Assembly (NCBI GenBank): GCA_018398815.1
Contig: CM031602.1
Location: 102,358,683-102,422,682, forward strand
Direction: 5' to 3'
Source of the DNA: Conus ventricosus
Taxonomy: Eukaryota; Mollusca; Gastropoda; Neogastropoda; Conidae
DNA: 64,000 bases
In this document: piece after piece, positions 47,894 through 57,677 of the stretch
Layout: the number at the start of each line of letters is the position of its first letter
Numbering within the stretch: position 1 is the first letter of the stretch
Position numbers and translations under genes: made by a program
The notes under the pieces: model-generated
Seen by the model: only the letters and a program-made list of their open reading frames with translations
What the model was told of the DNA's origin: nothing
Databases searched by the model: none

Positions 47894-49099
47894 ATGGAAC
47901 CTTTTAAATATAACGAAAGTTCTGCTTACAATATAGGAGCGTTTTATAACCCCAAATCGTTGGACTTCAGCAATTTAACCATTGCAGTAGATGAATCATA
48001 CGGCTTCCGGGTTAGACTTGTAAACCCACTAACTAGATATTTAAATCCGCCAATAAATAGTGATAGAGTGCCATCAGCATGGTCATCCCGCCCTATGACG
48101 TTTTACCAGAATTTTGCCATTTACTGCGCAACTACTGGCTGTGGGGTTTCATATGCAAACCATTTAAACCACCCCAATCTTTTAGCAAGGTCAGTATATA
48201 ACTTTCATGTTTATTACCAGTACAGACGAATACTAACTGAACTACAAGTGCCCCTCCCCAGCGACAACGCGTTTAATCCATTTAAAAGCCCAATGGACAA
48301 TAATGCATATGAAAGAATTTGTAATGAATTTAACATTAATCCTTCAACTGACTTTAGACAAAAGTTAGACCGCAATCATGGGTTAGGCACATTGTATTTG
48401 TGGGGCGTAAAAAGAGAATATACTTATGAATACTGGCCTGGCCACACCTCTTTTCAACCAGACAAACAAGCTCGATTGGGATCCATAGAACAAAAACATC
48501 CTAATGCTTGTACAACATTTATCTTGGATGAAAGTAAAGGCCTAACAATGCCAGGAGTGCAAAGACTCAATGACTCCATAAGGACATACGTTTGGTGTCT
48601 ATTAGGAGCACAAGCACAGACCAAGTCTAGCATAGTAGATAAATCTACAGGGTTTGACGCTAGAAAACAATTTCTAGCCAATTTAGAAGATGCTATTAAC
48701 TCTGCTGTTGATTTGCCTGCCAGCATACAAAGGTATCAAGACGTTCTTGCACATGCTAGGTCAAAGGTTGACTTTGTTGTAGGCCATGGATTATACATGC
48801 TATCCTCTGACCTTAGACTACAGATTGGCATGATACAGAATTATAACAATGAAATCCTCATAGCTGGAGACGACCAAAACTTACGGTACAATCAAGGCAT
48901 AAACACAAGGCCTGCTCCATCCATTTTAAAAAAAGTACCTAGCCCCGAAGAAAGCGACCCAGTTATAAGCGTCTCACAGCCAGAAAGCACACCACCTGTT
49001 GATCTGCCTCGCACTGACAGTCATACTAGCGAAAAGACAGCCCTAGTTGTATTTTTAACTTTTACTGGATTAGCCATACTTTATTTCACTAAAAAATAA
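47894..49099 (+). CDS. Intact 401-residue protein of the Polinton-like element, unknown function
   Basis: Uninterrupted frame of 401 codons, the longest clearly non-repeat intact ORF in the window. The body is rich in Tyr, Asn and Pro, with well-spaced aromatic blocks such as NPLTRYLNPPINSDRVPSAW (about residues 44-63) and FYQNFAIYCATTGCG. No enzyme motif is visible. After a Pro/Ser/Glu-rich linker (about 340-375) the C-terminus has one hydrophobic segment, ALVVFLTFTGLAILYF, before FTKK, which predicts a tail-anchored membrane protein. A decayed homologue lies inverted at 62308-63552. I believe this family recurs next to PolB genes in marine invertebrate elements, and a virion or membrane role is possible but unproven. 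It overlaps the convergent X fragment at its 3' end. Confidence 0.8.
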   Translation: MEPFKYNESSAYNIGAFYNPKSLDFSNLTIAVDESYGFRVRLVNPLTRYLNPPINSDRVPSAWSSRPMTFYQNFAIYCATTGCGVSYANHLNHPNLLARSVYNFHVYYQYRRILTELQVPLPSDNAFNPFKSPMDNNAYERICNEFNINPSTDFRQKLDRNHGLGTLYLWGVKREYTYEYWPGHTSFQPDKQARLGSIEQKHPNACTTFILDESKGLTMPGVQRLNDSIRTYVWCLLGAQAQTKSSIVDKSTGFDARKQFLANLEDAINSAVDLPASIQRYQDVLAHARSKVDFVVGHGLYMLSSDLRLQIGMIQNYNNEILIAGDDQNLRYNQGINTRPAPSILKKVPSPEESDPVISVSQPESTPPVDLPRTDSHTSEKTALVVFLTFTGLAILYFTKK

Positions 49100-49415
49100 T
49101 CCAGCAGCTAGCACTCCTAACGTCCACAGATGGTCGGCCATATAACCAGCTACTTTGCCTATAGTAGACAAAACCCAACTAACAACACTGCCTATTATTC
49201 CACGCAGAGCATCAAGCGCTTTGGCTGCTAACTTCTTTAATAGGTTTGCTAGGTGGTGTAATTGTTTTCTAATCCAACTTTTACCAGGCTCAGGTGTTGG
49301 AGGAGCTACTGGTCCTGTTGGCGCACTGCCGGTTAAAGCATAAACGAGTATAGAGATAGCAAACCCAACAGCTGTTAATATACTAACTATTGTAATCCCT
49401 GTTCCCTGAACAGAG
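49070..49415 (-). pseudogene. X protein, C-terminal fragment truncated at MITE
   Basis: The minus strand from 49414 reads FREQGITIVSILTAVG, a hydrophobic helix, then a Pro-rich turn (PTGPVAPPTPEPGKSW) and amphipathic helices with KLAAKALDALRG, ending in a stop at 49070. The N-terminal part is missing, because MITE copy 2 begins five bases upstream. The longer homologue is the plus-strand gene at 61111-62337. A membrane-active or virion-associated role is suggested by the hydrophobic and amphipathic helices, but no family function is known to me. It converges on the 401-residue ORF and overlaps it by 30 bases. Confidence 0.6.
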
Positions 49416-49419
49416 TTCT

Positions 49420-49651
49420 AGAGAATGTAAATATCTATGTTCAAGACCGCCCATCTTATTTTTCACGAAAACCCCCTTTTCACATCCAAGTCACGTCCTT
49501 CTCATGTCAGTTTTGGCCAAAATTAACACCTGTTTTACACTAAGATTAACGCACCAAAACCTCTAAAATTGACGTAATTAGCACATTGAAACGGGGGTTT
49601 CCGTGTAGAAGAATGTGGGTGATCGTGAACAAAGATATTTACATTCTCTCC
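49420..49651. mobile_element. MITE copy 2
   Basis: 232-bp copy of the same inverted-repeat element as 46858-47112, in the same orientation. It starts AGAGAATGTAAATATCTA and ends GATATTTACATTCTCTCC. It separates the truncated X fragment from the integrase gene. Confidence 0.85.
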
Positions 49652-49716
49652 AAGAGTATAAAAATTAAGGGGTTAGCAAAAATAAGTTTAACAAAAAAAT
49701 AAATACTATTTTTTTG

Positions 49717-50679
49717 TTAACTCACTGTGTTTGGTGGGACAACTTGCAGCTCTTCACGAACAAACGATCTTTTAGGGGCAGGCTTTTTAGAAGAGAGAGC
49801 CTCTCTTAAATAATACACGGGAGGGTCTGTTTTCATAATTCGTTCAACTTCATATACATCTACGCTCCATATAGGATCTGTGGCCCTAATTCTAACATCA
49901 CCTTCTGCCTCTCCAGGACCATATAAGTATCTTACTTTTAGTCCAAACGGCAAGAGTTTTTGAGTCCCTTGCACATCTTCAGTAATGCTATTTTTTTTTT
50001 TTATTTGATTGCGTTTACGGCTTCAACCCTGTTGCTTTAAATTCCTCATTGTTCATGGCACGTAAGACTGCAGGCAGTCTCCTAACCCATTCTGTGTTAG
50101 GCGTTCTGTCCATAATTTCTCTTTGATATTGATAGGTACACAGGCGTTCAGCTAGATTCTTATTAAAGTTTTCTACTAGGGCCTGTGATCGATGGTTGCC
50201 TGGGATCCCTCTCTTAACTGTAACATGATGTTTTAAAAACAACTGGTTTACAGAACCTTTCAACTCTTTTCCATCATCAACTTGAATCATCCTAGGATAC
50301 TTTAATGGGCCTCGCATGTATATTTGTTGTAAAGCCACAGCCACAGCAGTTGAGCTTTTATCCGTTAAAGGCTCAGCGTCTTTGTATCTTGAATCCATGT
50401 CAACAACTGCCAGAGCATACTTAAACTTTTTCTTCTAACTTTGTCATGTGGAAGATACAGCAAGTCCATCTGGTGGGTGTCATTTGGAACTGAATTAACA
50501 AATCTAGGCCTTATTATTCTTTTGGGGGCGGGCAGATATATTTGCCAAATTGCTGTTTTGAAGCCAGTCTTTCGCATCTGATTCAGACACTCTAGCAGCT
50601 TTACTCAGTTTTTCAATAGCAGTCTTTCCTTTCTAATACTCTTAGGAGAATAATATATTTTGTACTTCGTATTGTCCAT
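49717..50679 (-). pseudogene. Polinton-type integrase (rve), frame-broken
   Basis: Retroviral-like integrase that would insert the linear DNA element. From an ATG at 50679 the N-terminal helical part runs to about 50500 (ARVSESDAKDWLQNS in one frame). The catalytic core has DMDSRYKDAEPL (first Asp, near 50395), MIQVDDGKELKG (second Asp, near 50285) and SQALVENFNKNL (Glu, near 50175), so the D,D,E triad is intact. After a slip near 50000 the C-terminal domain (49974-49717) shows YLYGPGEAEGDVRIRATDPI and VDVYEVERIMKTDPPVYYL, a chromo/Tudor-like module usual in Polinton integrases. Slips near 50620, 50430 and 50000 break the frame. If they are sequence errors, the gene could be intact. Confidence 0.8.
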
Positions 50680-50715
50680 AAGAAGGACTGTATTTTAATT
50701 GTATTTTAATTATTT

Positions 50716-51122
50716 TTAGAGTGTTTGTGCAAGAATATAGATTGCTCCCATAGCACCCACAATAAAACCAATTTCTGCTATTTTCTGTTCTTCAGGTGGT
50801 TCATAAAGTCAGACAATTCTGGCGGCGCGCGATGTTAGAAACTTCTTTCCCTGTCACTAAGTAATACTCATTCATTGCCTCATCAACGTCTGTAAATGTG
50901 TGCTCTGCATGTCCCTGTTCTCTTAACTTTTTATTAATAAAGTCTAAGTGGAGCAATTCGTCTTTTCTCGTAAGCGTCTCTTGCCTTAGCTAGCTCTTCC
51001 ATTGCCTTGTTATGGCGTTCTCTCTCTTCATCGGACCGCAATTTACTAAACATATAATTGCTTCCAGAAAATGCCAAGGCATTAACAATAGCTCCTCCTA
51101 CCATCATAACTACTCCCGCCAT
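50716..51122 (-). pseudogene. Small membrane protein with helical basic domain, frame-broken
   Basis: Begins at 51122 with a hydrophobic stretch (MAGVVMMVGGAIVNALAFSG), followed by a long charged helix with DEERERHNKAMEELAKARDA. After a slip at about 50950 the reading continues in other frames to a second hydrophobic segment near 50760 and a stop at 50716. About 135 codons in total. An N-terminal membrane helix, a coiled-coil-like middle and a C-terminal hydrophobic tail suggest a structural membrane-associated role. Located between integrase and another small gene on the same strand. Confidence 0.5.
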
Positions 51123-51156
51123 CTTTTTATAATTATTTTCTTATGAATTAATCTTT

Positions 51157-51383
51157 CTATGAACTAATATTTTCTGGGATAATCCCCTGGGTAACAAGAA
51201 AGTCTTTTGAGGCAATCCCTGCAGTAATTACAACTATAACCTTAACAACGTTCTCATGTCTAACCGTCCTAGGTCAGCTGGCTTCATTCTAAACATGTTT
51301 TTCCTAAACACACTATAGCCTATACTAAGGCCGCTAATTACAGCAGAATGGTAAATCGTATTGATAATCTTTTTTTCACTCAT
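51157..51383 (-). pseudogene. Small hydrophobic protein
   Basis: From an ATG at 51383 the frame gives MSEKKIINTIYHSAVISGLS and continues to about 51235. After one slip it ends with a hydrophobic VVITAGIASKDFLVTQG segment and a stop at 51157. About 75 codons with two hydrophobic parts. Function unknown. Conserved position next to other small membrane proteins of the element. Confidence 0.4.
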
Positions 51384-51491
51384 CTTTTTATTAACTAAAA
51401 AAATAATTAAAATAATCATAATACGAAAGGCTGTCTATGTGCTTTTTAATCAGATAATCTTTGTTGTTAAGGCTAAAAATAAAGTTGCAAA

Positions 51492-51621
51492 CTAGTTTTT
51501 GGGGAATCTTCTATCTTTCCCATGTTGGGCGGTTTTATCCTTAAATAAGCATTTTGCAAGGGTTGAATAAACTATAACACCAACGATAGGCACTGCATAA
51601 TTAACCAGCTTTAAAACTCAT
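51492..51621 (-). pseudogene. Very small hydrophobic ORF
   Basis: From an ATG at 51621, with one slip, the minus strand encodes a hydrophobic segment NYAVPIVGVIVYSTLAKCLF followed by a basic tail, about 42 codons. It is too short for firm support, but it matches the neighbourhood of small membrane proteins. It diverges from the plus-strand gene at 51661, with 39 A+T-rich bases between. Confidence 0.3.
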
Positions 51622-51660
51622 GGTTTTAAAAGTATTATATTATTTTTTATTGTTTTTAAA

Positions 51661-52119
51661 ATGGTTTGTGACGAACTATTAAAGTGTGAGGGGCATGCAG
51701 ACTACTCCGTAGACCACTGCCATAAAGAAAGATTATATTCTCTAGCTGCGTGTGGAAAATCTAAACGGTATTTAGGCATTGAAACTAAGTATTGAACAGA
51801 TCCAACAACTGTCTACATCAGACGTTGAGAAGTACTACGCTAGGTACGAAGCACAGCTGGGTCAAAAATGGTTAGATCGGTAGGACAGACAATGATTAGT
51901 CTATATGCTAAGTTAGTAAGTAAGATGGCACCGGTTGATTCAGAAGAAGATTTAAAATACGACTTATCACAAGATCCGGTTTTAAACAAGTCCCTAGAAA
52001 CTCTTGCATGTGACATGTATTACAGATTTGGGACTATGTTATGCCTATTCATCATGGGGTTAATTACTTTTAATCATATTAATTTTGATCATATTAAATT
52101 TAATCGCAATAAAAAAAAA
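51661..52119 (+). pseudogene. Membrane-anchored protein, one frameshift
   Basis: Begins at ATG 51661 with a Cys/His-rich start (CEGHADYSVDHCHKERLYSL). A slip near 51795 moves it into the frame visible from 51868. That part carries an acidic helical segment (APVDSEEDLKYDLSQDP) and a hydrophobic segment (MYYRFGTMLCLFIMGLITF) near the end. About 150 codons. The frame runs on without a stop through an A-tract into the next ORF at 52120. Function unknown. Confidence 0.5.
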
Positions 52120-52607
52120 ATGAGCGATCAGGGAAAGAAGACGCCACAGGACAATCTGCAGGACCCTCCGCAGGAGCAGAATGTACCACAAGTGAATGTA
52201 CTGCAGGAGCAGGGAGCAGAATGTGCCACAAGTGAGTAGTGTTACTAAGACTAAAAATCCTGGACGTGTTGAGGCTGGGCGTAAACTAGCTGAATGGAAC
52301 AGACTGAGAAAATCAAACCAATCAGCAAAACAAAAATTGTTAGATAGTAATACAGCATCGCCACCGCCAACAACAACACAATTAACAACAACACAATCAC
52401 AAACAAACGATAAGATGTATTATTATGTATTGGGAGCTGTTGTTGTTTGGTGGGGGAGTTTTAGCATACAAATGTCTAAAGCCATACTTAGCAGCAAAGT
52501 CACAAACTCCCCACAAAGCCAGTAAAAAGAAAGAAGAACCAACTTCTGCAAAAAAGGCAACCTCCTGTTGTAGACCCATTTTCTATGGAATAGTTTTTAA
52601 GAACTAA
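52120..52607 (+). pseudogene. Lys/Gln-rich protein with membrane segment, frame-broken
   Basis: The ATG at 52120 follows a run of ten A. The N-terminal part is Gln/Pro-rich (DNLQDPPQEQNVPQVN). Next comes a basic helical part (NPGRVEAGRKLAEWNRLRKS), a Thr/Ser/Pro linker, and a hydrophobic segment starting YYYVLGAVVV near 52420. After a slip in a G run near 52450 it continues to a Lys-rich tail and a stop at 52607. Another slip near 52220 is needed. About 160 codons. Probably a single-pass membrane protein. It converges on the polymerase gene. Confidence 0.5.
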
Positions 52608-52722
52608 ATAAAGTACAAGTTAAGAACTAAATAAGTACAAGTTAAGTTAGTTATAGAAAGTACTTTTCAAGTTAAGTGCAAGTAAATTACAAGTAAAGTA
52701 CAAAAAAATATAAGTTATATAA

Positions 52723-52842
52723 AGTACTAGTTAGGTTCTTAAGTAAGTACTGGTTAGGTTCTTAAGTTAATTACTAGTTAGGTTCTTAAGTTAAGTACTA
52801 GTTAGGTTATTAAATAAGTACTAGTTAGGTTATTAAGTTAAG
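52723..52842. repeat. 23-24-bp tandem repeat in convergent intergenic region
   Basis: Five units with the core AGTACTAGTTAGGTTCTTAAG. Less regular AAGTACAAGTTAAG units precede them from 52608. The array lies exactly between the 3' ends of the plus-strand small genes and the minus-strand polymerase, where transcripts would terminate. Confidence 0.9.
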
Positions 52843-52851
52843 TCAGTCAAG

Positions 52852-55800
52852 TTAATCTTTTAAAGTTCTCCAATGTCCTACAGCATATGAAAACTCAGGA
52901 TTGACGTAAGTTCTCTTGTTATTGGTAGAGACTAGTGATTTCTTTTAACAGCAGTTGTGTTTACTTGATGAAGAGTAGAGCGCAGATTAACATTTGTGTG
53001 ATAAAATACTTTGTTTTCAAAGAGAGCTTGCTCGTAGTTATCGTGAGATATATTTGTTTTGACAACTTTTTACTTATGCCTTTAGACTTCTTCATTACAG
53101 AAGTCTGGCTGGCAACGCTATACATCTTTGACCGCAAACCAACATATTCTTTTATAACTGTCCCATTAAGTTCATCCTTCATCTTTCCAATCACTTTCTT
53201 GTTCACAGTTGAATGTAAAGGACTGTCTTTAGCATAGTCGCATGTGTCGTACCACCCATCAGCTCCTTTAGCTACTTCTGTTTCTAAGTCTTTATAGAAG
53301 TCTTCAGTTGGTACGTCTAGAATAAAAGAGTCAGTGTCTGTGTAAAGTACTCTTGCTTCTGGGTACAGTGGTTTAAAGTTGTCGTACATAAATTCTAACA
53401 TCAATAACTTTGACAACTCTAACACGGTAAAGCGATAAACACTGGCTTGTCCAACTTAACATCCTTTTTCTTCATCATAATGCCAACCAGGCTGTCGTTA
53501 AATCTTCTAAAGTCTTGATAGTTGGGTTTTAGAGGCAAACTTAATTGCTTGGTTTTCTTTCGTAACTAATTTAACATATTTGCGATTGTGTACGTTCTCC
53601 ATGGTTTTACCAAAACAGCTGTTGTTCATCAGTTTAAAGAAGTCTTTTTCTGAAGCATCAGTGGCTTGGGTTCTAAGATCAGTATTCTTCTTGATGTATG
53701 GTCTCATAAAAGGCTCTTGGTTACAGATAATTATTCTATGAACAGCTGTCAGTTTCAGTCCGTGTCTTAGGTAAAACTGTAACAGTCTGTAATGACAAAC
53801 ATACTTAGTTTTGTGCCTAAGATTAGGAACAAGTTTAGGCGGTTCGATGGGGCTCATCTTTAATCTTTCTGCGGCTAGGGGGTGATCGTTGTGAAGATCG
53901 TGTAATTTTTTAGAGTATTCTAAGTCTACTTCCAAGATTAGTCCTGCTGGATTATCAGGCGTAAGCTGTGACAACATGCCTAACACAGTGTTAACATTAT
54001 GAGGCCCTTTTATCATTTTAAAGTTTCTCAGTGGAAGCGGTTGACTCATGGCCCATCCATACAGATTGTTGGCGTCTAAGTACATTAGATAGTTGGATGG
54101 TTTGGTGGGATCATAGTCGTCTAAATATGTGTTGTTGGCTTTGCAGTAAGGATGTGAGGCCATGCTAATACCACCTCAGCCCGTCTTCAATCATCTGGAG
54201 TGTGGGTAGATCAGAAATTAAGTCAATCTGAATGTTTGTAGACTTTAAGAAAGCATCCCAAGATAACCCTGGGGCAGAGATGTAATGTGACGAGTCTAAG
54301 TTGTAATGTTTCATGCATGTAGATCTGTAATTCTGAAAGACGTCTGCCAATAAACACACGTCAGCCATTAAGTATTGATCATGATAGTCACCCATTGTTT
54401 CACAGTGTAATTCTGTCCAGGCTTTCAGTGCGTATTCATAGTCGGCGTCAGTTATGCCTCCACCTCTAAGACGGCTGTAAAAGTCTTCCTTATGTGGCAG
54501 CGCTGGCTCATCAAACCTCTCCATGAGTCCATGTATTCATAAGGATAAACACCTTTACGCACTAAAGATGGGTCAAAATATTGTTTAGTTATTGGAAAGT
54601 CTTGTAGCAATCCTGCTAACTTATCTAAACTAGCCATCAGATGTTGGGCTGAGTCATAAAAGGATAAACAATCAAGAGTAAAAGTCATGTACTTTTTCTG
54701 AAGACTGTGCAATGAAGGTAACCCTCTTATATTCAGACGTTACTGCTTGCATAATAAAATGAGAATCGTAGCCTCTTAGGTTATGAAAGAAGATAGGTAG
54801 TTTCCATGTCTTAGGGTCAACCTTAAGTTGAAGATTACAATTGTTGTGCGCAGCCCCTCTAAACTTTCCAGTAATGTGATCGTGGTCTCTTACAGCGTTG
54901 CCTAATAATGCTTTATTGCAAATCCAACAGTGTGTAGATAAGTCATAACGTTCTTGGCCTTCAGGAGTCATAACAATGTCTGAAAGATTTAGTTGGTTGG
55001 AGTAGTGATTACGAACTAGCTTCATCTGCTCTAAAAATCTGCTAGCTGCGTTGGGACCTCTGTAAATCTCGGGTGTTGTATGTTGGCCGTCTGACCTAAC
55101 AACAATAAACGCACAAGAACAGATCTGATGGTGGGTTAATAAGGTTGCTTTTTGTTCTTGCTGTTGTGTGCCATAGTACTGCGGTAAGAGCGATTCAAAG
55201 TCAGCATAAACCACGTATGGACTCATCTGCATTTTGTGTATATTCTTAAAACTAACTTTAGACCCTGGTTTAGGTGTGAGGAGTTTGGTTTCACAGTCTA
55301 CAAAACTTTTACAATGTGTTCTATGACTGGCGGCTGCTTCTATAGTTGGGATTCTGACCAGACACCTTCTACAAAGCCCTTGTTTAAAATTTTCTTTTGT
55401 AGTAAAAGCCATAAGTCTGCTTATTATTCTGATTAATACATAATGACTCTTTGTACTATCTGCAAACAGGATCAAGTCTACATGCTTGTTAAGTGAATCG
55501 CCTAAAGTAGGAGCGTTGTGAGAAACCCTTAGAGGCACTAGATTGGCTTCTACAGACCATGTGTATACGTTTATGGTGATTGGTTTGTATTGCTCTTCAA
55601 ACTGAGATATACTGTTTATACTTACTGGAAAGGTTATGTTATCAAAGTCCAGCTCTTGCTTATATGCTTCATAATTGGAAACTCTGTTTGCATGATTTTT
55701 AAAAGGATGTAGATGCGCTAAAACAAACCACATAAAACACATGCTGTCAGAATTATGTATGTTTAAGACTGCCCATTTTAACTCTAACTCTTTTGGAAGA

Positions 55801-56246
55801 GGAAGGTAAGAATTGCCAACTATGGGATAGAACTTTGTTTGTCTCAATTTGATTTCAAGGACTGTTCCTTCAGACCACCCAGAACCCCTTAACTTTGCCT
55901 CCTCACTTGCATGGTTAAACTGTGTAAGCATGTAGTCAGCCCAGTTAGAGTTAAAGTCGTGATAGCTGATTACTTCTTTCTGCCTTGTTGAAACCCAGAC
56001 TGGCATGTTAGTATCATCAGGCGTTATATAATCAATCAAAACAGCCAATAGCACTTTTACTGGCGGTTCGCGTTGAAGAGACTCTGGGATTTTAGAGATA
56101 GCATGTGCTACGCTTTCATGAACGTTTGTAGAGTTAATGATGTTCATGTCTACTTCACTGAACGTATTGCTTAATTGTTTGTCGCTGCTAAGTACTTCTT
56201 CCATCGTATATAGTTTTCCGCCCTCGAATTTACTTGTGGTTGTCAT
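52852..56246 (-). pseudogene. polB: Protein-primed family B DNA polymerase (Polinton type), several frameshifts
   Basis: About 1130 codons from ATG 56246. The first 524 codons are open, and the rest is in frames 54712-54452, 54524-54165, 54163-53507 and 53425-52961. The exonuclease domain shows VVYADFES (Exo I, about residue 350), FHNLRGYDSHF (Exo II, about 490) and FYDSAQHLMASLD (Exo III). Between Exo I and II lies a CWIC...DHDHITGKFRGAAH...C zinc/HNH-like insertion. The polymerase domain shows YLDANNLYGWAM (motif A), KLMNNSCFGKTME (motif B), VLYTDTDSF (motif C) and a later RSKMYS (KxY). All catalytic residues are present, so the few slips may be sequence errors or recent decay. It is typed polB by family only. 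Confidence 0.88.
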
Positions 56247-56315
56247 TTTTAAAGCCGCAATATTTACGTAAATTAAAAAAAAATAAATGTATATAAAAGT
56301 AAGTAAACCGGGCTT

Positions 56316-56578
56316 TTATTCTTCACCCAAGTGTTGCAACACTTCAAGACACGTTAACCTTACAATAACACCCGCCAATATTTTAGCTTTTTCTGAATCA
56401 CTACAGTTAATGTTCATTGCTTTAATTGCTTCTTTAAATAGTTCACTATTATCTTTTATTATATTGTCTACATCATTCTCAAAACCAAATTCACTAAAAT
56501 CAATGTTTAACACTTTCATTGTCTCGTCAATAGTTCATTACAATTCTTTAAATCAGATTCACTGAGTTCGGCAGCCAT
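56316..56578 (-). pseudogene. Small acidic ORF upstream of polB
   Basis: From an ATG at 56578, with one slip near 56520, it encodes about 87 codons ending at 56316, including KVLNIDFSEFGFENDVDNII and KAKILAGVIVRLTCLEVLQ. Helical, with no known motif. It lies head-to-tail upstream of polB on the same strand with about 70 bases between, so it was probably co-expressed. Confidence 0.45.
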
Positions 56579-56622
56579 TTTTTAATCTAAAATAAATAAA
56601 AAATTAATTGTAAATTCAGCTG

Positions 56623-56959
56623 TTATTTATTATTATAGTCTATTTCTAATCGTAAAAACTGATCAGGTTTAAAGGTAACAGTTACTCCTTCAAGGTCATC
56701 AGACACATGCAGGTCAGCATCTTTGGGAGCAATATTATCAAGTAAAATAGCAAAAAGTTTTATAACTGGTTTAGGCCAAGACTCTGGGATTTTACTAACG
56801 GCTTTCAATACGCTTTCTCGAATAGTTAATCTTTCAAAAAGTTCTGTTATAAATTCATCAAACATGTCCTTTAACACTTCTTTATCAACTCCAGCATTAA
56901 TCGCCCACCCAAAATCATCAAATAGTTCTGTAAGCTTTATAAACTACGTGGGGGTTCAT
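56623..56959 (-). pseudogene. Small ORF paralogous to the PolB N-terminal region
   Basis: The frame 56877-56623 contains RESVLKAVSKIPESW, a KPVIKLFAILLDNI block and a Pro-Lys-Asp-Ala-Asp block. The N-terminal 80 residues of the polymerase frame contain HESVAHAISKIPES, then a VKVLLAVLIDYI block and a Pro-Asp-Asp-Thr-Asn block. The shared pattern suggests a duplicated domain. The ORF may start at ATG 56959, with a slip near 56920. Function unknown. Confidence 0.5.
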
Positions 56960-57677
56960 TTTTTTAAAACCAGATTTAAAAACAGCAATAAAAAATTAAG
57001 TAAGTTGCTCCTCTTGTTTACGCAAGAATCAAAAGAGAATAGAGTAAATAACACAATCAATAGCACGGCAGGAGCATAACACACAATCAATACTGCAGAC
57101 GCTAGCGCAGAGGAGTAACAATCAATACTGCAGAAGCTGACTGCGGAGAAGGTAAAAAAACCATCTGTAGGAGCCACGCGTTACTTATTTTGTCAAACAA
57201 ACACAGAAACGCAGCACTCACAGAATGATGTTACATACAGAAACTCAGCACTTCGATTTCATTATGTTAATGAGGTTAGCGCATGTGCAGTGGGAATTTT
57301 TGTCACGCTTTTTTCGGTTAACAAAATTTTCAGAAGCAGAATTAGGTCAACTCACTTGCGAAAAATGTTTTCACAGGAAGTAGAGTGACAGAAATTCTTA
57401 GCCGCGCTTTGTCCATCTGAAGCAGACGACAGCTCTGGGCCTGCGATCAATATCAGCTAAGTGGACGACGTGAATCAGTGGCGCAGCTACCTGTGTAGGC
57501 CGCTGACAAGTGAATCAACGGTGGTGGGGTTGCAATCAATATTAGACGAGCCGCTGATTCTCGTCGGCAGCCATTCAGTCCGGGGTTGATTAAGTCCGTA
57601 AACCATTTTTTTTACCCTATTTTGGTTTTAACTGATCGTGTGTTTGTTTTTCAATGTTCTGGTAATTGCATTAGTGT
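56960..57677. other. Non-coding stretch, possible module boundary
   Basis: No supported gene. At 57050-57150 there are short repeats around CAATCAATACTGCAGA(A/C)GCT. The remainder is unique. Genes on the left are lightly broken, whereas those on the right are heavily decayed. It may be a junction between two insertions or simply a long intergenic region of one element. Confidence 0.4.

Noticed and set aside
48454..48726. 90-codon minus-strand frame inside the 401-residue gene
   Set aside because: Antisense shadow of a longer, well-composed frame; not present in the inverted copy.
46858..49651. MITE pair as the terminal repeats of the Polinton-like element
   Set aside because: Both copies are in the same orientation, each is internally inverted, and the second lies inside the element between X and integrase.
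52723..52842. Possible CRISPR-like array
   Set aside because: Units of 23-24 bp abut without spacers.
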